Assembly (NCBI GenBank): GCA_029959545.1
Contig: JASCPH010000032.1
Location: forward strand, 1-37,120
Direction of reading: 5' to 3'
Length of the DNA stretch: 37,120 nt
Origin: Microbacteriaceae bacterium PS02066
Lineage (GTDB): Bacteria > Actinomycetota > Actinomycetes > Actinomycetales > Microbacteriaceae
Shown here: piece after piece, positions 21,665 to 29,615 of the stretch
Position numbering within the stretch: the stretch's first letter is position 1
Layout: each line of letters starts with the position of its first letter
The notes under the pieces: model-generated
What the model saw: the letters and a program-made list of their open reading frames with translations, nothing else
The model's database searches: none
Told to the model about the DNA's origin: nothing
Program-made: the position numbers and the translations under genes

Positions 21665-22441
21665 TTACGCGGAGCGCCGCGGCAGGACGACCGGCCGGCC
21701 GGTGTCGGGGTCGGTCAGGATCCGCACCGGTGTCGCATAGACGGACTCGACACGCTCGGCGGTGAGCACCTCCGCGGGGTCCCCGAAGGCTGCGAGCGCT
21801 CCGTCGGCGACCATCGCCACGTCGTCCGCGTAGGCAGCCGCCAGGGACAGATCGTGCAGCACCACGACCACCGCTCGCCCGGCGGCGGCGAGTCGGCGGG
21901 CGATGCGCAGCACATCCTCCTGATGCCGGAGATCCAGCGCCGCGGTCGGCTCGTCGAGGAGCACCACGGGAGTGTCCTGCGCGAGCACCCGCGCGAGCGA
22001 GGTGCGGGCCTTCTCTCCCCCCGAGAGCGACATGTACGTCCGGTCGGAGAGATGCGCGACATCGGCCGCCGCCATGGCATCGGCGATGGCGGCGTCGTCG
22101 CTTCCGTGACCCTCCCCACGCCAGGGAGCGCGGCCCATCTCCACCACTTCGTACGCGGTGAAGGCGAAGGCCACGCGGTTCTCCTGCAGCAGCACCGATC
22201 GCATCCGCGCCAGTTCCGAGGGCCGGAGGGCGCCGATGGGTCGCCCGTCCAGGAGCACCTCGCCGGAGGCGGGTCGCACGTCGCCCGCCATGATCCCCAT
22301 GAGGCTGGACTTGCCGGCTCCGTTGGGGCCCACGAGCGCGACGACCCGGCCGAACCCGATGTCCAGGCTGATATCGCGCAGGATGTCAGCGCCGCCCAGA
22401 CGCAGGCCGATCGTGTCGAGACGGATCGCCGGCGCGCTCAT
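21665..22441 (-). CDS. hmuV: Heme ABC transporter ATP-binding protein
   Basis: This 258-residue ATPase powers heme (or siderophore) import through HmuU. It has Walker A GPNGAGKSS (about residue 37), the Q-loop region VLLQENRV, signature LSGGEKAR, Walker B VVLLDEPTAALD and the switch His in VLHDLSLA. The segment YEVVEMGRAPW is typical of HmuV/FecE ATPases. I start at the ATG at 22439-22441 because GGAGG lies 6 nt upstream. An ATG two codons earlier would sit directly on that site. The start overlaps the hmuU stop (ATGA), so the genes are translationally coupled. Confidence 0.93.
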   Translation of the reverse strand: MSAPAIRLDTIGLRLGGADILRDISLDIGFGRVVALVGPNGAGKSSLMGIMAGDVRPASGEVLLDGRPIGALRPSELARMRSVLLQENRVAFAFTAYEVVEMGRAPWRGEGHGSDDAAIADAMAAADVAHLSDRTYMSLSGGEKARTSLARVLAQDTPVVLLDEPTAALDLRHQEDVLRIARRLAAAGRAVVVVLHDLSLAAAYADDVAMVADGALAAFGDPAEVLTAERVESVYATPVRILTDPDTGRPVVLPRRSA

Positions 22442-23487
22442 GCCCATCCTCCGCCACGCCGGCGGCTGCGCCGGATGAGCCAGTAGAAGAAGGGTCCGCC
22501 GATGAGCGAGGTGAGGATCCCGATGGGCAGATCGGCCGCGGGCACGATCGTGCGTGCGAGCAGATCGGCGTAGACGAGGATCACCGCCCCGCCGAGCAGG
22601 GAGGCGATCAGCAGCGGTCGATTGGCGGGGCCCAGCAGCATCCGCACGAGATGAGGCACGACGAGCCCGACGAACGCGATGATGCCCACGAACGCGACGG
22701 CGACACCGGTCATGGAAGCCACCAGGACGATGGAGACGATCCGCAGCGGCTCCACGCGCACGCCGAGGTGCGCCGCCGTCCGCTCCCCGAGCGCCAGCAG
22801 GTCGTACCTGCGCGCAAGCACGAGAGCACCCACGGCGGAGAGCACACCCACGACGGCGACGACTCCGACCTCGTCCCACCGCGAGCCGTTCATGGACCCG
22901 AGCTGCCAGAAGACGATCTGCTCACGAGAGGCGGTATCCCCGACGAACATGAACACGGCGAGAGCCGCGCCCGCGAAGGCATTCACCGCGATGCCCGTGA
23001 GGATCAGCGTGACCGACTCGGTGCGCCCCTGAGCCCGCGCGGTCGCGTAGACGATCCCCGTCGCGGCGAGACCGCCGAGGAAGGCGAACACGGCGGTGGT
23101 CCACCCGCCGAAGGCGGCAAGGCCCAGCGTGATGGATGCGGCCGCGCCGACGGCGGCGCCAGAGGAGACGCCGACGACGCCGGGCTCGGCGAGCGGGTTT
23201 CCGAAGATCGACTGCATCACGGCCCCCGCCGCAGCCAGCAGGGCACCGACGAGCAGCGACATGACGACGCGGGGGAAGCGGATCTGCCACAGGGTCTGCT
23301 CGACGAGCGGATCGGTCGGAGCCCAGGGGTTCGCGACGCCGACCGCATGCAGGAGTGATCCGCCGACCTCGGATGCGGGGATGGGCAGCTGCCCCACACC
23401 CGCGGACAGGAACACCCCGACCACGAGGAGGACGGCGGCCGCGCCGCCCACCAGCACGCGACGGGCCCTCATCGCCCGAGCACTCAC
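22438..23487 (-). CDS. hmuU: Heme ABC transporter permease (FecCD family)
   Basis: This 349-residue permease with about ten helices belongs to the BtuC/FecCD family. Recognisable are RFPRVVMSLLVGALLAAAGAVMQSIFGNPLAEPGVVGVSSGAAVGA, the family's signature N-terminal region, and the C-terminal coupling region VAFVGIIAFVGLVVPHLVRMLLGPANRPLLIASLLGGA. It forms the membrane channel for heme import with HmuV and HmuT. The GTG start overlaps the hmuT stop by 4 bp (GTGA). Confidence 0.94.
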   Translation of the reverse strand: MSARAMRARRVLVGGAAAVLLVVGVFLSAGVGQLPIPASEVGGSLLHAVGVANPWAPTDPLVEQTLWQIRFPRVVMSLLVGALLAAAGAVMQSIFGNPLAEPGVVGVSSGAAVGAAASITLGLAAFGGWTTAVFAFLGGLAATGIVYATARAQGRTESVTLILTGIAVNAFAGAALAVFMFVGDTASREQIVFWQLGSMNGSRWDEVGVVAVVGVLSAVGALVLARRYDLLALGERTAAHLGVRVEPLRIVSIVLVASMTGVAVAFVGIIAFVGLVVPHLVRMLLGPANRPLLIASLLGGAVILVYADLLARTIVPAADLPIGILTSLIGGPFFYWLIRRSRRRGGGWA

Positions 23488-24581
23488 GAAGCGGCCGGCG
23501 CGTACACGGCGCGCGCCAGCGCCTCGAGCACCTCGGCCGAGCGGGGGCCGAACGAGAGGATCTGACCGTCGGCCATGTCGACGAAGCGGCGGTGAGCCCC
23601 CGCCGTCGTTATGGCGATCGCCGGCTTCGCGGCGAGCAGTCCGTCGACGCCTCCGACGGACTCGATACCGCCGGACATGACCAGGATGAGGTCGGGATTC
23701 GCCGCGACCATCGCCTCATCGGTGAGCGGGCGCATCCCGTCCCATCCGAGCTCATCGGCCACATCGACGCCGCCCAGCGCCCGGATGAGCTCGTCGGCAC
23801 CGGACTCCTCGCCGAACAGGTAGTACACGCCGGCCGTTCCCCGCAGGTAGAGGAAGACCATGCGCAGCCGATCTGCGTCGCTCGAGGGAGCGATCGCGGC
23901 GATGTCCTCTCGCGCGCGATCCACCTCGTCGCCGATGCGCGTGGCCAAGGCCTCCCCCGCGGCGGGCGCGCCGAACACCGCTGCGACGTCGCGGGCCAGC
24001 TGCTGCGCGCCGGCGAAGGATGCCTCGTTCTCGAGGAAGACGACGGGGATGCCCACATCCCTCAGCTGTTCGACCACGTCCCTCGGACCGATCGAGCCGT
24101 CCGTGATGACCAACGTGGGGCGAAGCGCGATGACGGCCTCGGAGCTGACGGTGTGGCCACCGGTTGTGATGACGGGCAGATCCTCGACGCCAGGGAAGAC
24201 CGTCGACACGTCGCGTCCGACGAGGGAGTCGCCGAAGCCGAGTCCCCAGACGGTCGCCGCCAACGAACCGGCCAGGTCCATCGCGACGACCCGGGAGGTG
24301 TCTGCGACCGTCACCTCAGTCGCTCCGCCGAGATCGTGGGAGAGTGCGGTCGTCGGCAGCGACTGCGCGGGCTCGGCGGCAACCGGGACGATCGCCGCGT
24401 CGGGCAGGACGGCGGTGGACGGACCCTCGTACGAGCCCGGATCCTGGAGCACATTCCACTCCGACATGGGCACGGCCTCGACGGGCGGGGCCTCCGCGGA
24501 CGACGACGGCGAGGGTGCAGCGCACCCGGCGAGCAACGCCGCAGTGGCCACCAGAGCCGCGAGGAGAGCGCGGCGCCTCAC
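23484..24581 (-). CDS. hmuT: Heme-binding lipoprotein HmuT
   Basis: This 365-residue substrate-binding lipoprotein has an N-terminal signal with lipobox LLAGC (Cys20) and a Ser/Pro-rich linker. The TroA/FepB-type two-lobe fold begins with TSRVVAMDLAGSLAATVWGLGFGDSLVGRDV, followed by SSEAVIALRPTLVITDGS and the C-lobe AMVAANPDLILVMSGGIESVGG. It should receive heme from HtaA proteins outside the membrane and deliver it to HmuUV. An N-terminal region of about 65 residues before the fold is longer than usual. The GTG start overlaps the stop of the upstream htaA-like gene by 4 bp. The open frame runs further upstream but only as an antisense-like shadow of that gene. Confidence 0.92.
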   Translation of the reverse strand: MRRRALLAALVATAALLAGCAAPSPSSSAEAPPVEAVPMSEWNVLQDPGSYEGPSTAVLPDAAIVPVAAEPAQSLPTTALSHDLGGATEVTVADTSRVVAMDLAGSLAATVWGLGFGDSLVGRDVSTVFPGVEDLPVITTGGHTVSSEAVIALRPTLVITDGSIGPRDVVEQLRDVGIPVVFLENEASFAGAQQLARDVAAVFGAPAAGEALATRIGDEVDRAREDIAAIAPSSDADRLRMVFLYLRGTAGVYYLFGEESGADELIRALGGVDVADELGWDGMRPLTDEAMVAANPDLILVMSGGIESVGGVDGLLAAKPAIAITTAGAHRRFVDMADGQILSFGPRSAEVLEALARAVYAPAAS

Positions 24582-25396
24582 GACGCATCCTCGCCCCGGC
24601 GGCGTCTCAGCCGGGCGATGACCACGGTCGCTGCAGCAGCCACCGCGGCGAACGCGGCACCGATGCCCCACAGCCACACCGGGGCCGGCGTCTCGGCGGC
24701 GGTCTCGGCGGCCGAGGTCGGCTCCGGCGCGGACGCCGCCTCGGGATCGGGGGCGGGGTCGGCGCAGGCGAGCGTCACGTCGAAGGAGATCGGATCGAAC
24801 GCCGTCCCCGTCTCGTAGTTGCCGAACTGCGCGTAGCCGTCCGCGGTGACGGTCGTAGGGACCTCCGCCGCAGACATCCCGGTGTCGGTCGTCGTGGGCG
24901 CCGCGGCTGCGAGGTCCAGCGCAACGAAGTCGACCTGAGCGGCGGAGTGCACCCGGTCGGTCGCCCCGGCCAGTGCGTCCTCCATCGAGAGCCCGCTCAC
25001 GTCGAGCAGGAGGTGCGCGCCCGAGGAGTCGATGACCAGGGTGGGCTGGGCGATCGTCGTGTCGAGCAGCCCGTTGTGCCCGGTGAAGCGGACACCGCCG
25101 CCGAAGGACACCGATCCCTGGCCCGTCACGGGATCCACGCTGCCGCCGGTGGCCGGCCAGCTGAAGACCGGCGTGGCGTAGGACGCGCCGTCGACGGGCT
25201 CCCACGACCCCTTCGCGATCGTGCCCGAGATATAGGAACGGAACGACTCCTTGAAGCCCCAGGTCAGCGAACCGCCGGTCACCCCGCACGCCTCGTCGAC
25301 CGCTGCGGCAGACCGCTCCGCGCCGAGAGCGGGCGTGGGCAGTGCAAGCAGTGCGGCGGACAGCGCGATCGCGGACACAGCGGAACGAAAGAGCAT
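24578..25396 (-). CDS. HtaA-domain membrane-anchored heme-binding protein
   Basis: This 272-residue protein has a signal peptide (about 26 residues, ending PTPALGA) and one HtaA domain (about 38-215). The domain contains LTWGFKESFRSYISG and VRFTGHNGLLDTTIAQP, with the conserved heme-ligand Tyr and the His of the GH(N/G)G segment. An Ala/Glu/Pro linker, a C-terminal helix (VWLWGIGAAFAAVAAAATVVIA) and a basic tail follow. It lacks a sortase motif, so it is probably held in the membrane and hands heme on from the cell wall. It is the first gene of the htaA-hmuTUV operon, with a DtxR-like box at 25420-25438, and corresponds in position to htaA/htaB genes of Corynebacterium. The ribosome-binding site is weak. 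Confidence 0.88.
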   Translation of the reverse strand: MLFRSAVSAIALSAALLALPTPALGAERSAAAVDEACGVTGGSLTWGFKESFRSYISGTIAKGSWEPVDGASYATPVFSWPATGGSVDPVTGQGSVSFGGGVRFTGHNGLLDTTIAQPTLVIDSSGAHLLLDVSGLSMEDALAGATDRVHSAAQVDFVALDLAAAAPTTTDTGMSAAEVPTTVTADGYAQFGNYETGTAFDPISFDVTLACADPAPDPEAASAPEPTSAAETAAETPAPVWLWGIGAAFAAVAAAATVVIARLRRRRGEDAS

Positions 25397-25419
25397 GGCG
25401 GGACCATTCCGTTGGCGAA

Positions 25420-25438
25420 TGAGGTAAGCCTTGCCTAC
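25420..25438. promoter_or_regulatory. DtxR/IdeR-like iron box of the hmu operon
   Basis: TGAGGTAAGCCTTGCCTAC matches the 19-bp iron-box consensus at about 13 positions, 24 nt upstream of the first gene of the operon. It is weaker than the box at 21617. Confidence 0.65.
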
Positions 25439-25471
25439 CCTATCGGATGGTCGCAGACCGCCCGGAAGACG

Positions 25472-25825
25472 TTACGGGCGCAACGGGAGCAGATCAGAGA
25501 CGTCCGACCGGGTGCCCGACGCGCGGATACGGCCGGCGGTCGCCGCATCCGCCCACGACTGAAGACCTGTCGCCAGGGCGATCCAGGTGCGCGCATCGGT
25601 CTCCACGACATTCGGCGGCGTGCCGCGGGTGTGACGCGGCCCCTCGATAATCTGGACCGCGCCGAACGGCGGAACGCGCACCTCGACCGTGTGGCCGGGC
25701 GCCTTCTCCGCGAGCAGTTGCAGGAGGTACCGCACGGCGGTCGCGAGGTCGGCGCGAGCGGGCTGTTCGGCCGCCGCCACCGCGGCGAGCGCGGCGCGAC
25801 CGGCGTCGGTGGTGATGCGCGGCAT
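25472..25825 (-). CDS. Sterol-carrier-like (SCP2-type) small protein
   Basis: This 117-residue soluble protein resembles actinobacterial proteins annotated as sterol carrier family. It has the helix ADLATAVRYLLQLLAEKAPG, the strand pair HTVEVRVPPFGAVQIIEGPRHTRGTPPNVVETDARTWIALATG, which is the most family-like part, and a C-terminal helix ending VSDLLPLRP. Proteins of this type are commonly encoded next to purD, as here. A lipid- or hydrophobic-ligand-binding role is assumed, not shown. The ATG follows TAGCGT by 6 nt. Confidence 0.8.
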   Translation of the reverse strand: MPRITTDAGRAALAAVAAAEQPARADLATAVRYLLQLLAEKAPGHTVEVRVPPFGAVQIIEGPRHTRGTPPNVVETDARTWIALATGLQSWADAATAGRIRASGTRSDVSDLLPLRP

Positions 25826-25831
25826 GACGCC

Positions 25832-25869
25832 ACGCTACCCCGGCACCCGCGAGCCGCTCTCGGTAGGGT
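25832..25869. promoter_or_regulatory. Back-to-back leaderless promoters
   Basis: TAGCGT on the minus strand (25832-25837) lies 6 nt before the SCP2-like ATG, and TAGGGT on the plus strand (25864-25869) lies 6 nt before the purD GTG. The two -10 boxes are 26 bp apart, so the promoters interpenetrate and polymerase could not easily use both at once. Confidence 0.5.
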
Positions 25870-25875
25870 GGGCGC

Positions 25876-27162
25876 GTGAAGATCCTCGTTCTCGGCTCCG
25901 GCGCGCGCGAGCACGCCATCATCCTCGCGCTCGCTTCCGAACAGGCGCGTCACGAGATCCTCGCGGCGCCGGGCAATGCCGGAATCGCGCGCGACGCCAC
26001 GATCGCGCGCGACGCCGATGGAGGAGTGCTGAACCCCGAGGACCCCGCCGCCGTCACCGAGTACGCCAACGCCCACGCGATCGATCTCGTGGTCATCGGC
26101 CCGGAGGCCCCTCTCGTCGCCGGCGTCGCCGACGCCCTCCGCGAGCACGGCATCCCCGTGTTCGGCCCCGGCCGGGCCGCGGCACAGCTCGAGGGCTCCA
26201 AGACCTTCGCGAAGCGGATCATGGATGCCGCGGGTGTCCCGACCGGCCGCGCGGTCCGCGCTCAGACGATCGACGAGGTGCGGGCAGCGCTCGACGAACT
26301 CGGCGCCCCGCACGTCGTCAAAGCGGACGGGCTCGCCGCCGGCAAGGGCGTGATCGTCACCGAGGACCGCGATGCGGCGCTCGCTCACGCCGCGGAGTTC
26401 CTCCCGACCGGTGCGGTGCTCGTCGAAGAGTTCCTCGCGGGCCCCGAGGTCTCCCTCTTCTTCCTCAGCGACGGCGACACCGTGCGCCCGCTCAGCCCGG
26501 CGCAGGACTTCAAGCGCCTGGGCGACGGTGACAGCGGTCCGAACACGGGCGGCATGGGTGCATACTCGCCGCTCCCCTGGCTTGCCGAGAGCTTCGGCGA
26601 CGAGCGCTCGTTCGTCGATCTCGTCACCGAGACGGTCGCTCTTCCCGTCATCCGCGAGCTCGACCGCGAGGGCACACCCTTCATCGGCCTCCTGTACGCG
26701 GGCCTCATCCTCACCGACTCCGGCGTCAAGGTCATCGAGTTCAACGCCCGCTTCGGCGACCCCGAGACGCAGGTCGTGCTGCCGCGCCTGATCACACCGC
26801 TCTCACGGCTGCTCCTGTCGGCGGCGTCCGGCACGCTCGAGGACGAGCCGCGTCCGGAGTTCTCCGACGCGGCCGCGGTGACGGTCGTGCTCGCGAGCGA
26901 GGGGTACCCCGCGGCGCCCGTCACGGGCCGCGCCATCGAGGGGCTGGATGCGGCCGCATCCGTCGAGGGAGTGCACATCGCCCACGCCGCCACCCGGGAC
27001 CAGGACGACGAGCTCGTCGCGACCGGTGGGCGCGTTCTGAACGTGGTAGCCGTGGCCGACGACTTCACCACCGCCCGCGAGCGCGCCTACCGCGCGCTCG
27101 CACAGGTCGAGCTGGCGGGCGGACAGTACCGCACCGACATCGCGGCACGCGTCGCCGGCTGA
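25876..27162 (+). CDS. purD: Phosphoribosylamine-glycine ligase (GAR synthetase)
   Basis: This 428-residue ATP-grasp enzyme joins glycine to 5-phosphoribosylamine, the second step of purine synthesis, directly after PurF. The N-terminus [14 protein letters not shown] is the family hallmark. The ATP-grasp domain shows [36 protein letters not shown] and [13 protein letters not shown]. The C-terminal catalytic region is [20 protein letters not shown], with metal-binding Glu and Asn. The GTG start follows a TAGGGT box by 6 nt. Confidence 0.97.
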   Translation: MKILVLGSGAREHAIILALASEQARHEILAAPGNAGIARDATIARDADGGVLNPEDPAAVTEYANAHAIDLVVIGPEAPLVAGVADALREHGIPVFGPGRAAAQLEGSKTFAKRIMDAAGVPTGRAVRAQTIDEVRAALDELGAPHVVKADGLAAGKGVIVTEDRDAALAHAAEFLPTGAVLVEEFLAGPEVSLFFLSDGDTVRPLSPAQDFKRLGDGDSGPNTGGMGAYSPLPWLAESFGDERSFVDLVTETVALPVIRELDREGTPFIGLLYAGLILTDSGVKVIEFNARFGDPETQVVLPRLITPLSRLLLSAASGTLEDEPRPEFSDAAAVTVVLASEGYPAAPVTGRAIEGLDAAASVEGVHIAHAATRDQDDELVATGGRVLNVVAVADDFTTARERAYRALAQVELAGGQYRTDIAARVAG

Positions 27163-27195
27163 CACACGGCGCCCGCGTATCCGCCCCGGCGCGGC

Positions 27196-27263
27196 CCGAA
27201 CTCCTGCACAAGCGCGTGGCACGCGCCAGCGGGCACCGCCGCAGCGGAATCTGCAGGAGTTGG
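27196..27263. repeat. Palindromic element, class 1, copy B
   Basis: CCGAACTCCTGCA (27196-27208) faces TGCAGGAGTTGG (27252-27263) across a 43-nt core containing a different inner hairpin (GCGCGT-GGC-ACGCGC). Arms are the same as in copies A and C, while the cores are unrelated. Confidence 0.75.
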
Positions 27264-27390
27264 CGCGCCCGCGGCGCGGGTCAGTGCACGCGCGCCTGCA
27301 CCCATCCGGCGCTCGTTCCGCCGGTGGTGACGAGAACCTGCACGGGGCCTTCCGCGGCCTGCGCCGCCTACGGTGGGCGTCCGCATCCGA

Positions 27391-27461
27391 CCCGAACTCC
27401 TGCAGAACCGGCGCGTCGCGGCCCGGAAGCCCGCGATGGCCTCGTTCTGCAGGAGTTCGGG
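27391..27461. repeat. Palindromic element, class 1, copy C
   Basis: This is the most perfect copy, with 17-bp arms CCCGAACTCCTGCAGAA (27391-27407) and its exact complement at 27445-27461, and a 37-nt core with inner TCGCGG/CCGCGA pairing. It could serve as a terminator for the exporter gene. Confidence 0.8.
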
Positions 27462-27466
27462 TGCGC

Positions 27467-28942
27467 TCAGCGGCGCACGAGCTCCTTCGGACGCCGCATG
27501 AACAGCACCGCGACGAGGCCCACGACGATGATCCCGGCCGGCAGCAGCGTGGCCTGCGCCATGGCGGTGGAGAACCCGGCGATCACCGGCTCCGGAAGGG
27601 TGCCGGTGCCGAAGCCGGAGGCGGCATCCCCCGCACCAGGAAGGTTGGCCTCGAGGCGGGCCTGCATGACCGCCGCGATCGCCGCCGAGCCGATGACCGA
27701 GCCGACGACGCGCGTCGTGTTGTAGATGCCGGCGCCCGCACCCGCCTGGCGCGGTGGGAGTCCGCGCGTGGCGGTCGTCGCCAGCGGCCCCCACATCCCG
27801 GCATTGCCGATTCCCTGCAGAGCGGAGGGGAGCAGGAAGAGCCAGATCGGCGTCGTGGGGTCGCCGATCAGGACCGAGTTGAAGACGAGCGAGCCGCCGA
27901 CCAGGACCAGCCCCGGCACGAGGATGACCCGGGGGTCGACCCGGTCGAGCAGTCGGCCGGCCAGGGGTGCGAGCACGCCCGAGAGCACGGCCATGGGGAT
28001 CATCAGCAACGCGGCCTCGGTCGGCGTGAGCCCCCGAGCCAGCTGCAGCGCGAACATGAACGGGACCGACATGGCCGTCACCGCGAAGCCCACCGCCGCG
28101 ATGCCCGCGTTCGCCGCCGAGAAGTTGCGGTCGCGGAACAGGTCCAACGGCACGAGCGGTTCGCTGCGGGTGCGCGCCTGCGTCCAGATGAAGATCGCGA
28201 GCACGACGACGCCGACGGCGATCATGAGCCACACCCACGGCGCCCAGTCGAAGTGCTCGCCCTCCTGCAGACCGAAGACGATGAGGAACAGCGCGAGGGC
28301 GGAGAGGAAGACGCCGACCATGTCGAAGCGGTGACGATGCGTCTCGAGCTGCGGCACCAGGATCCACGCGAGGACCAGTCCGATGATTCCGACGGGCACG
28401 TTGATGAAGAAGATCCACTCCCAGCCGAGGCCGTCCACGAGCAGTCCGCCGGCGAGGGGGCCGACGAGCATCGCCACACCGGCGGTCGCGCCCCACAGGC
28501 CCATGGCGGCGCCGCGCTGCGAGGGCGGGAAGGTGCGCGTGATCACGGCCATGGTCTGCGGCGTGACGAGCGCCGCCCCGATTCCCTGCACGGCGCGCAT
28601 GGCGACGAGCATGCCCAGACTGGACGAGAGCCCGCACCCGAGCGATGCGAGCGTGAACAGCGCGAGGCCGATGAGGTAGATGTTCTTGGGCCCGAACCGG
28701 TCACCGAGACGGCCCGTGATCAGCAGCGGCACGGCGTAGGCGAGCAGGTAGGCGCTGGTCACCCACACGACGTTGTCGAGGTTGTTGGTGTTCGGATCCA
28801 GCGCGGCCTTGATCGCGGGGTTGGCGACCGAGACGATCGTGGTGTCGACCAGGATCATGAAGAACCCGATGACGAGGGCCCACAGGGCGGGCCACGGGCT
28901 GCGGGTGGGTGTGTTGGCGGTGGCGGTGGTGGGAGCGCTCAT
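27467..28942 (-). CDS. DHA2-type MFS drug exporter
   Basis: This 491-residue transporter has about 14 helices and belongs to the DHA2 (EmrB/QacA) group. Helix 1 carries FFMILVDTTIVSVANPAI (motif D1). The loop 2-3 motif A is GRLGDRFGPKNIYLIGL, and motif C in helix 5 is LVGPLAGGLLVDGLGWEWIFFINVPVG. It exports drugs or other small hydrophobic molecules with the proton gradient. Its ATG overlaps the stop of the upstream padR gene (ATGA, 28939-28942), so it is almost certainly controlled by that repressor. The longer open frame upstream is antisense to nothing but lies within padR in another frame. Confidence 0.92.
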   Translation of the reverse strand: MSAPTTATANTPTRSPWPALWALVIGFFMILVDTTIVSVANPAIKAALDPNTNNLDNVVWVTSAYLLAYAVPLLITGRLGDRFGPKNIYLIGLALFTLASLGCGLSSSLGMLVAMRAVQGIGAALVTPQTMAVITRTFPPSQRGAAMGLWGATAGVAMLVGPLAGGLLVDGLGWEWIFFINVPVGIIGLVLAWILVPQLETHRHRFDMVGVFLSALALFLIVFGLQEGEHFDWAPWVWLMIAVGVVVLAIFIWTQARTRSEPLVPLDLFRDRNFSAANAGIAAVGFAVTAMSVPFMFALQLARGLTPTEAALLMIPMAVLSGVLAPLAGRLLDRVDPRVILVPGLVLVGGSLVFNSVLIGDPTTPIWLFLLPSALQGIGNAGMWGPLATTATRGLPPRQAGAGAGIYNTTRVVGSVIGSAAIAAVMQARLEANLPGAGDAASGFGTGTLPEPVIAGFSTAMAQATLLPAGIIVVGLVAVLFMRRPKELVRR

Positions 28943-29556
28943 TCGCGAGCAGCCTTTCTCTGAGTGAGGTACCGGTCGCTGGTGCGGTCGTGCGCATCCG
29001 GCCCCCAGGCGAAGCTCGGGTCGCCGAGGCGCCCGAGGAAAGCGTCGAGCCAGGCCAGGTCGGCCTCGGCGAGTGCACGGGAGCGATCGACCTCGATGAG
29101 GTACTGCTCGGAGACTCCTCCCGGGCGGGCCTTGTTCAGCCCCGCGACGAGGTCGGCGATCTGCTCCGTCAGCGCGGCGCGGCGCACCGCGAGCAGCGCC
29201 GCGACGTCGTCGCGGTCGAGGTTGTGGGCCTCGGCGAGCGCGACGCGGAACTCGACCGGACGGTCGATGTGTACGAGCTCGGCGCGGATCCACTCATCCA
29301 ACGACGCCAGCCCGGCATCCGTCAGCGCGTACGACGTGCGCTCGGGACGATTCCCCTCGCGCTCGGTGCCCGCCTCGGCGATGAGACCCGCCCTCTCGAG
29401 CCGGGCGACCGTGTGGTAGACCGTGCCGCCGGTGACGTTCAGGATGCGGTCGTCGTGGCGCAGTCTCATGAGCCGCAGCATCTCGTAGGGATGCATGGGG
29501 TCTTCGCGCAGCAGCGCGAGCACCATGATGCCCAACGGGGTGATCCGAGTCGTCAT
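28939..29556 (-). CDS. PadR-family repressor of the MFS exporter
   Basis: This 205-residue regulator has an N-terminal PadR winged helix (ITPLGIMVLALLREDPMHPYEMLRLMRLRHDDRILNVTGGTVYHTVARLERAGLIAEAGTEREGNRPERTSYALTDAG, about residues 4-85). A helical C-terminal dimerisation half follows, as in PadR/AphA relatives such as those controlling multidrug exporters. I start at the ATG at 29554-29556 because GGAG lies 6 nt upstream. In-frame ATGs 4 and 13 codons earlier lack such a site. The perfect palindrome at 29575-29590 overlaps the likely -10 (TATAGT, 29587-29592), so autorepression with the downstream exporter is expected. Confidence 0.9.
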   Translation of the reverse strand: MTTRITPLGIMVLALLREDPMHPYEMLRLMRLRHDDRILNVTGGTVYHTVARLERAGLIAEAGTEREGNRPERTSYALTDAGLASLDEWIRAELVHIDRPVEFRVALAEAHNLDRDDVAALLAVRRAALTEQIADLVAGLNKARPGGVSEQYLIEVDRSRALAEADLAWLDAFLGRLGDPSFAWGPDAHDRTSDRYLTQRKAARE

Positions 29557-29574
29557 CCGATACTCCATGTCGAT

Positions 29575-29590
29575 TAGTCCACATGGACTA
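29575..29590. promoter_or_regulatory. Palindromic operator of the padR-MFS operon
   Basis: TAGTCCA-CA-TGGACTA is a perfect 7+2+7 palindrome overlapping the minus-strand -10 TATAGT (29587-29592). A related ACTCCATGT half-site lies at 29562-29570. It is 15 bp from the -10 box of the divergent TfoX-like gene, so the same repressor may affect both. Confidence 0.72.
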
Positions 29591-29603
29591 TACACCCGTG
29601 GCG

Positions 29604-29609
29604 TACCCT
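29604..29609 (+). promoter_or_regulatory. -10 box of the TfoX-like gene
   Basis: TACCCT lies 6 nt before the ATG at 29616. Confidence 0.4.
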
Positions 29610-29615
29610 TCCGGC

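Larger units (their letters stand above)
27163..27466. other. Intergenic region between converging purD and MFS genes
   Basis: This 304-bp gap holds two copies of the class 1 palindromic element. Copy B begins 34 bp after the purD stop and copy C ends 5 bp before the exporter's stop. Between them, the minus-strand frame 27281-27367 (28 codons, no start codon) reads ...PVQVLVTTGGTSAGWVQARVH, which looks protein-like and could be a gene remnant. I see no complete gene. Confidence 0.6.

Noticed and set aside
28929..28942. TGGGAGCGCTC, similar to a CebR operator half
   Set aside because: It lies in the first codons of the MFS exporter, lacks the second half (TCCCA), and is far from the glucoside operon.
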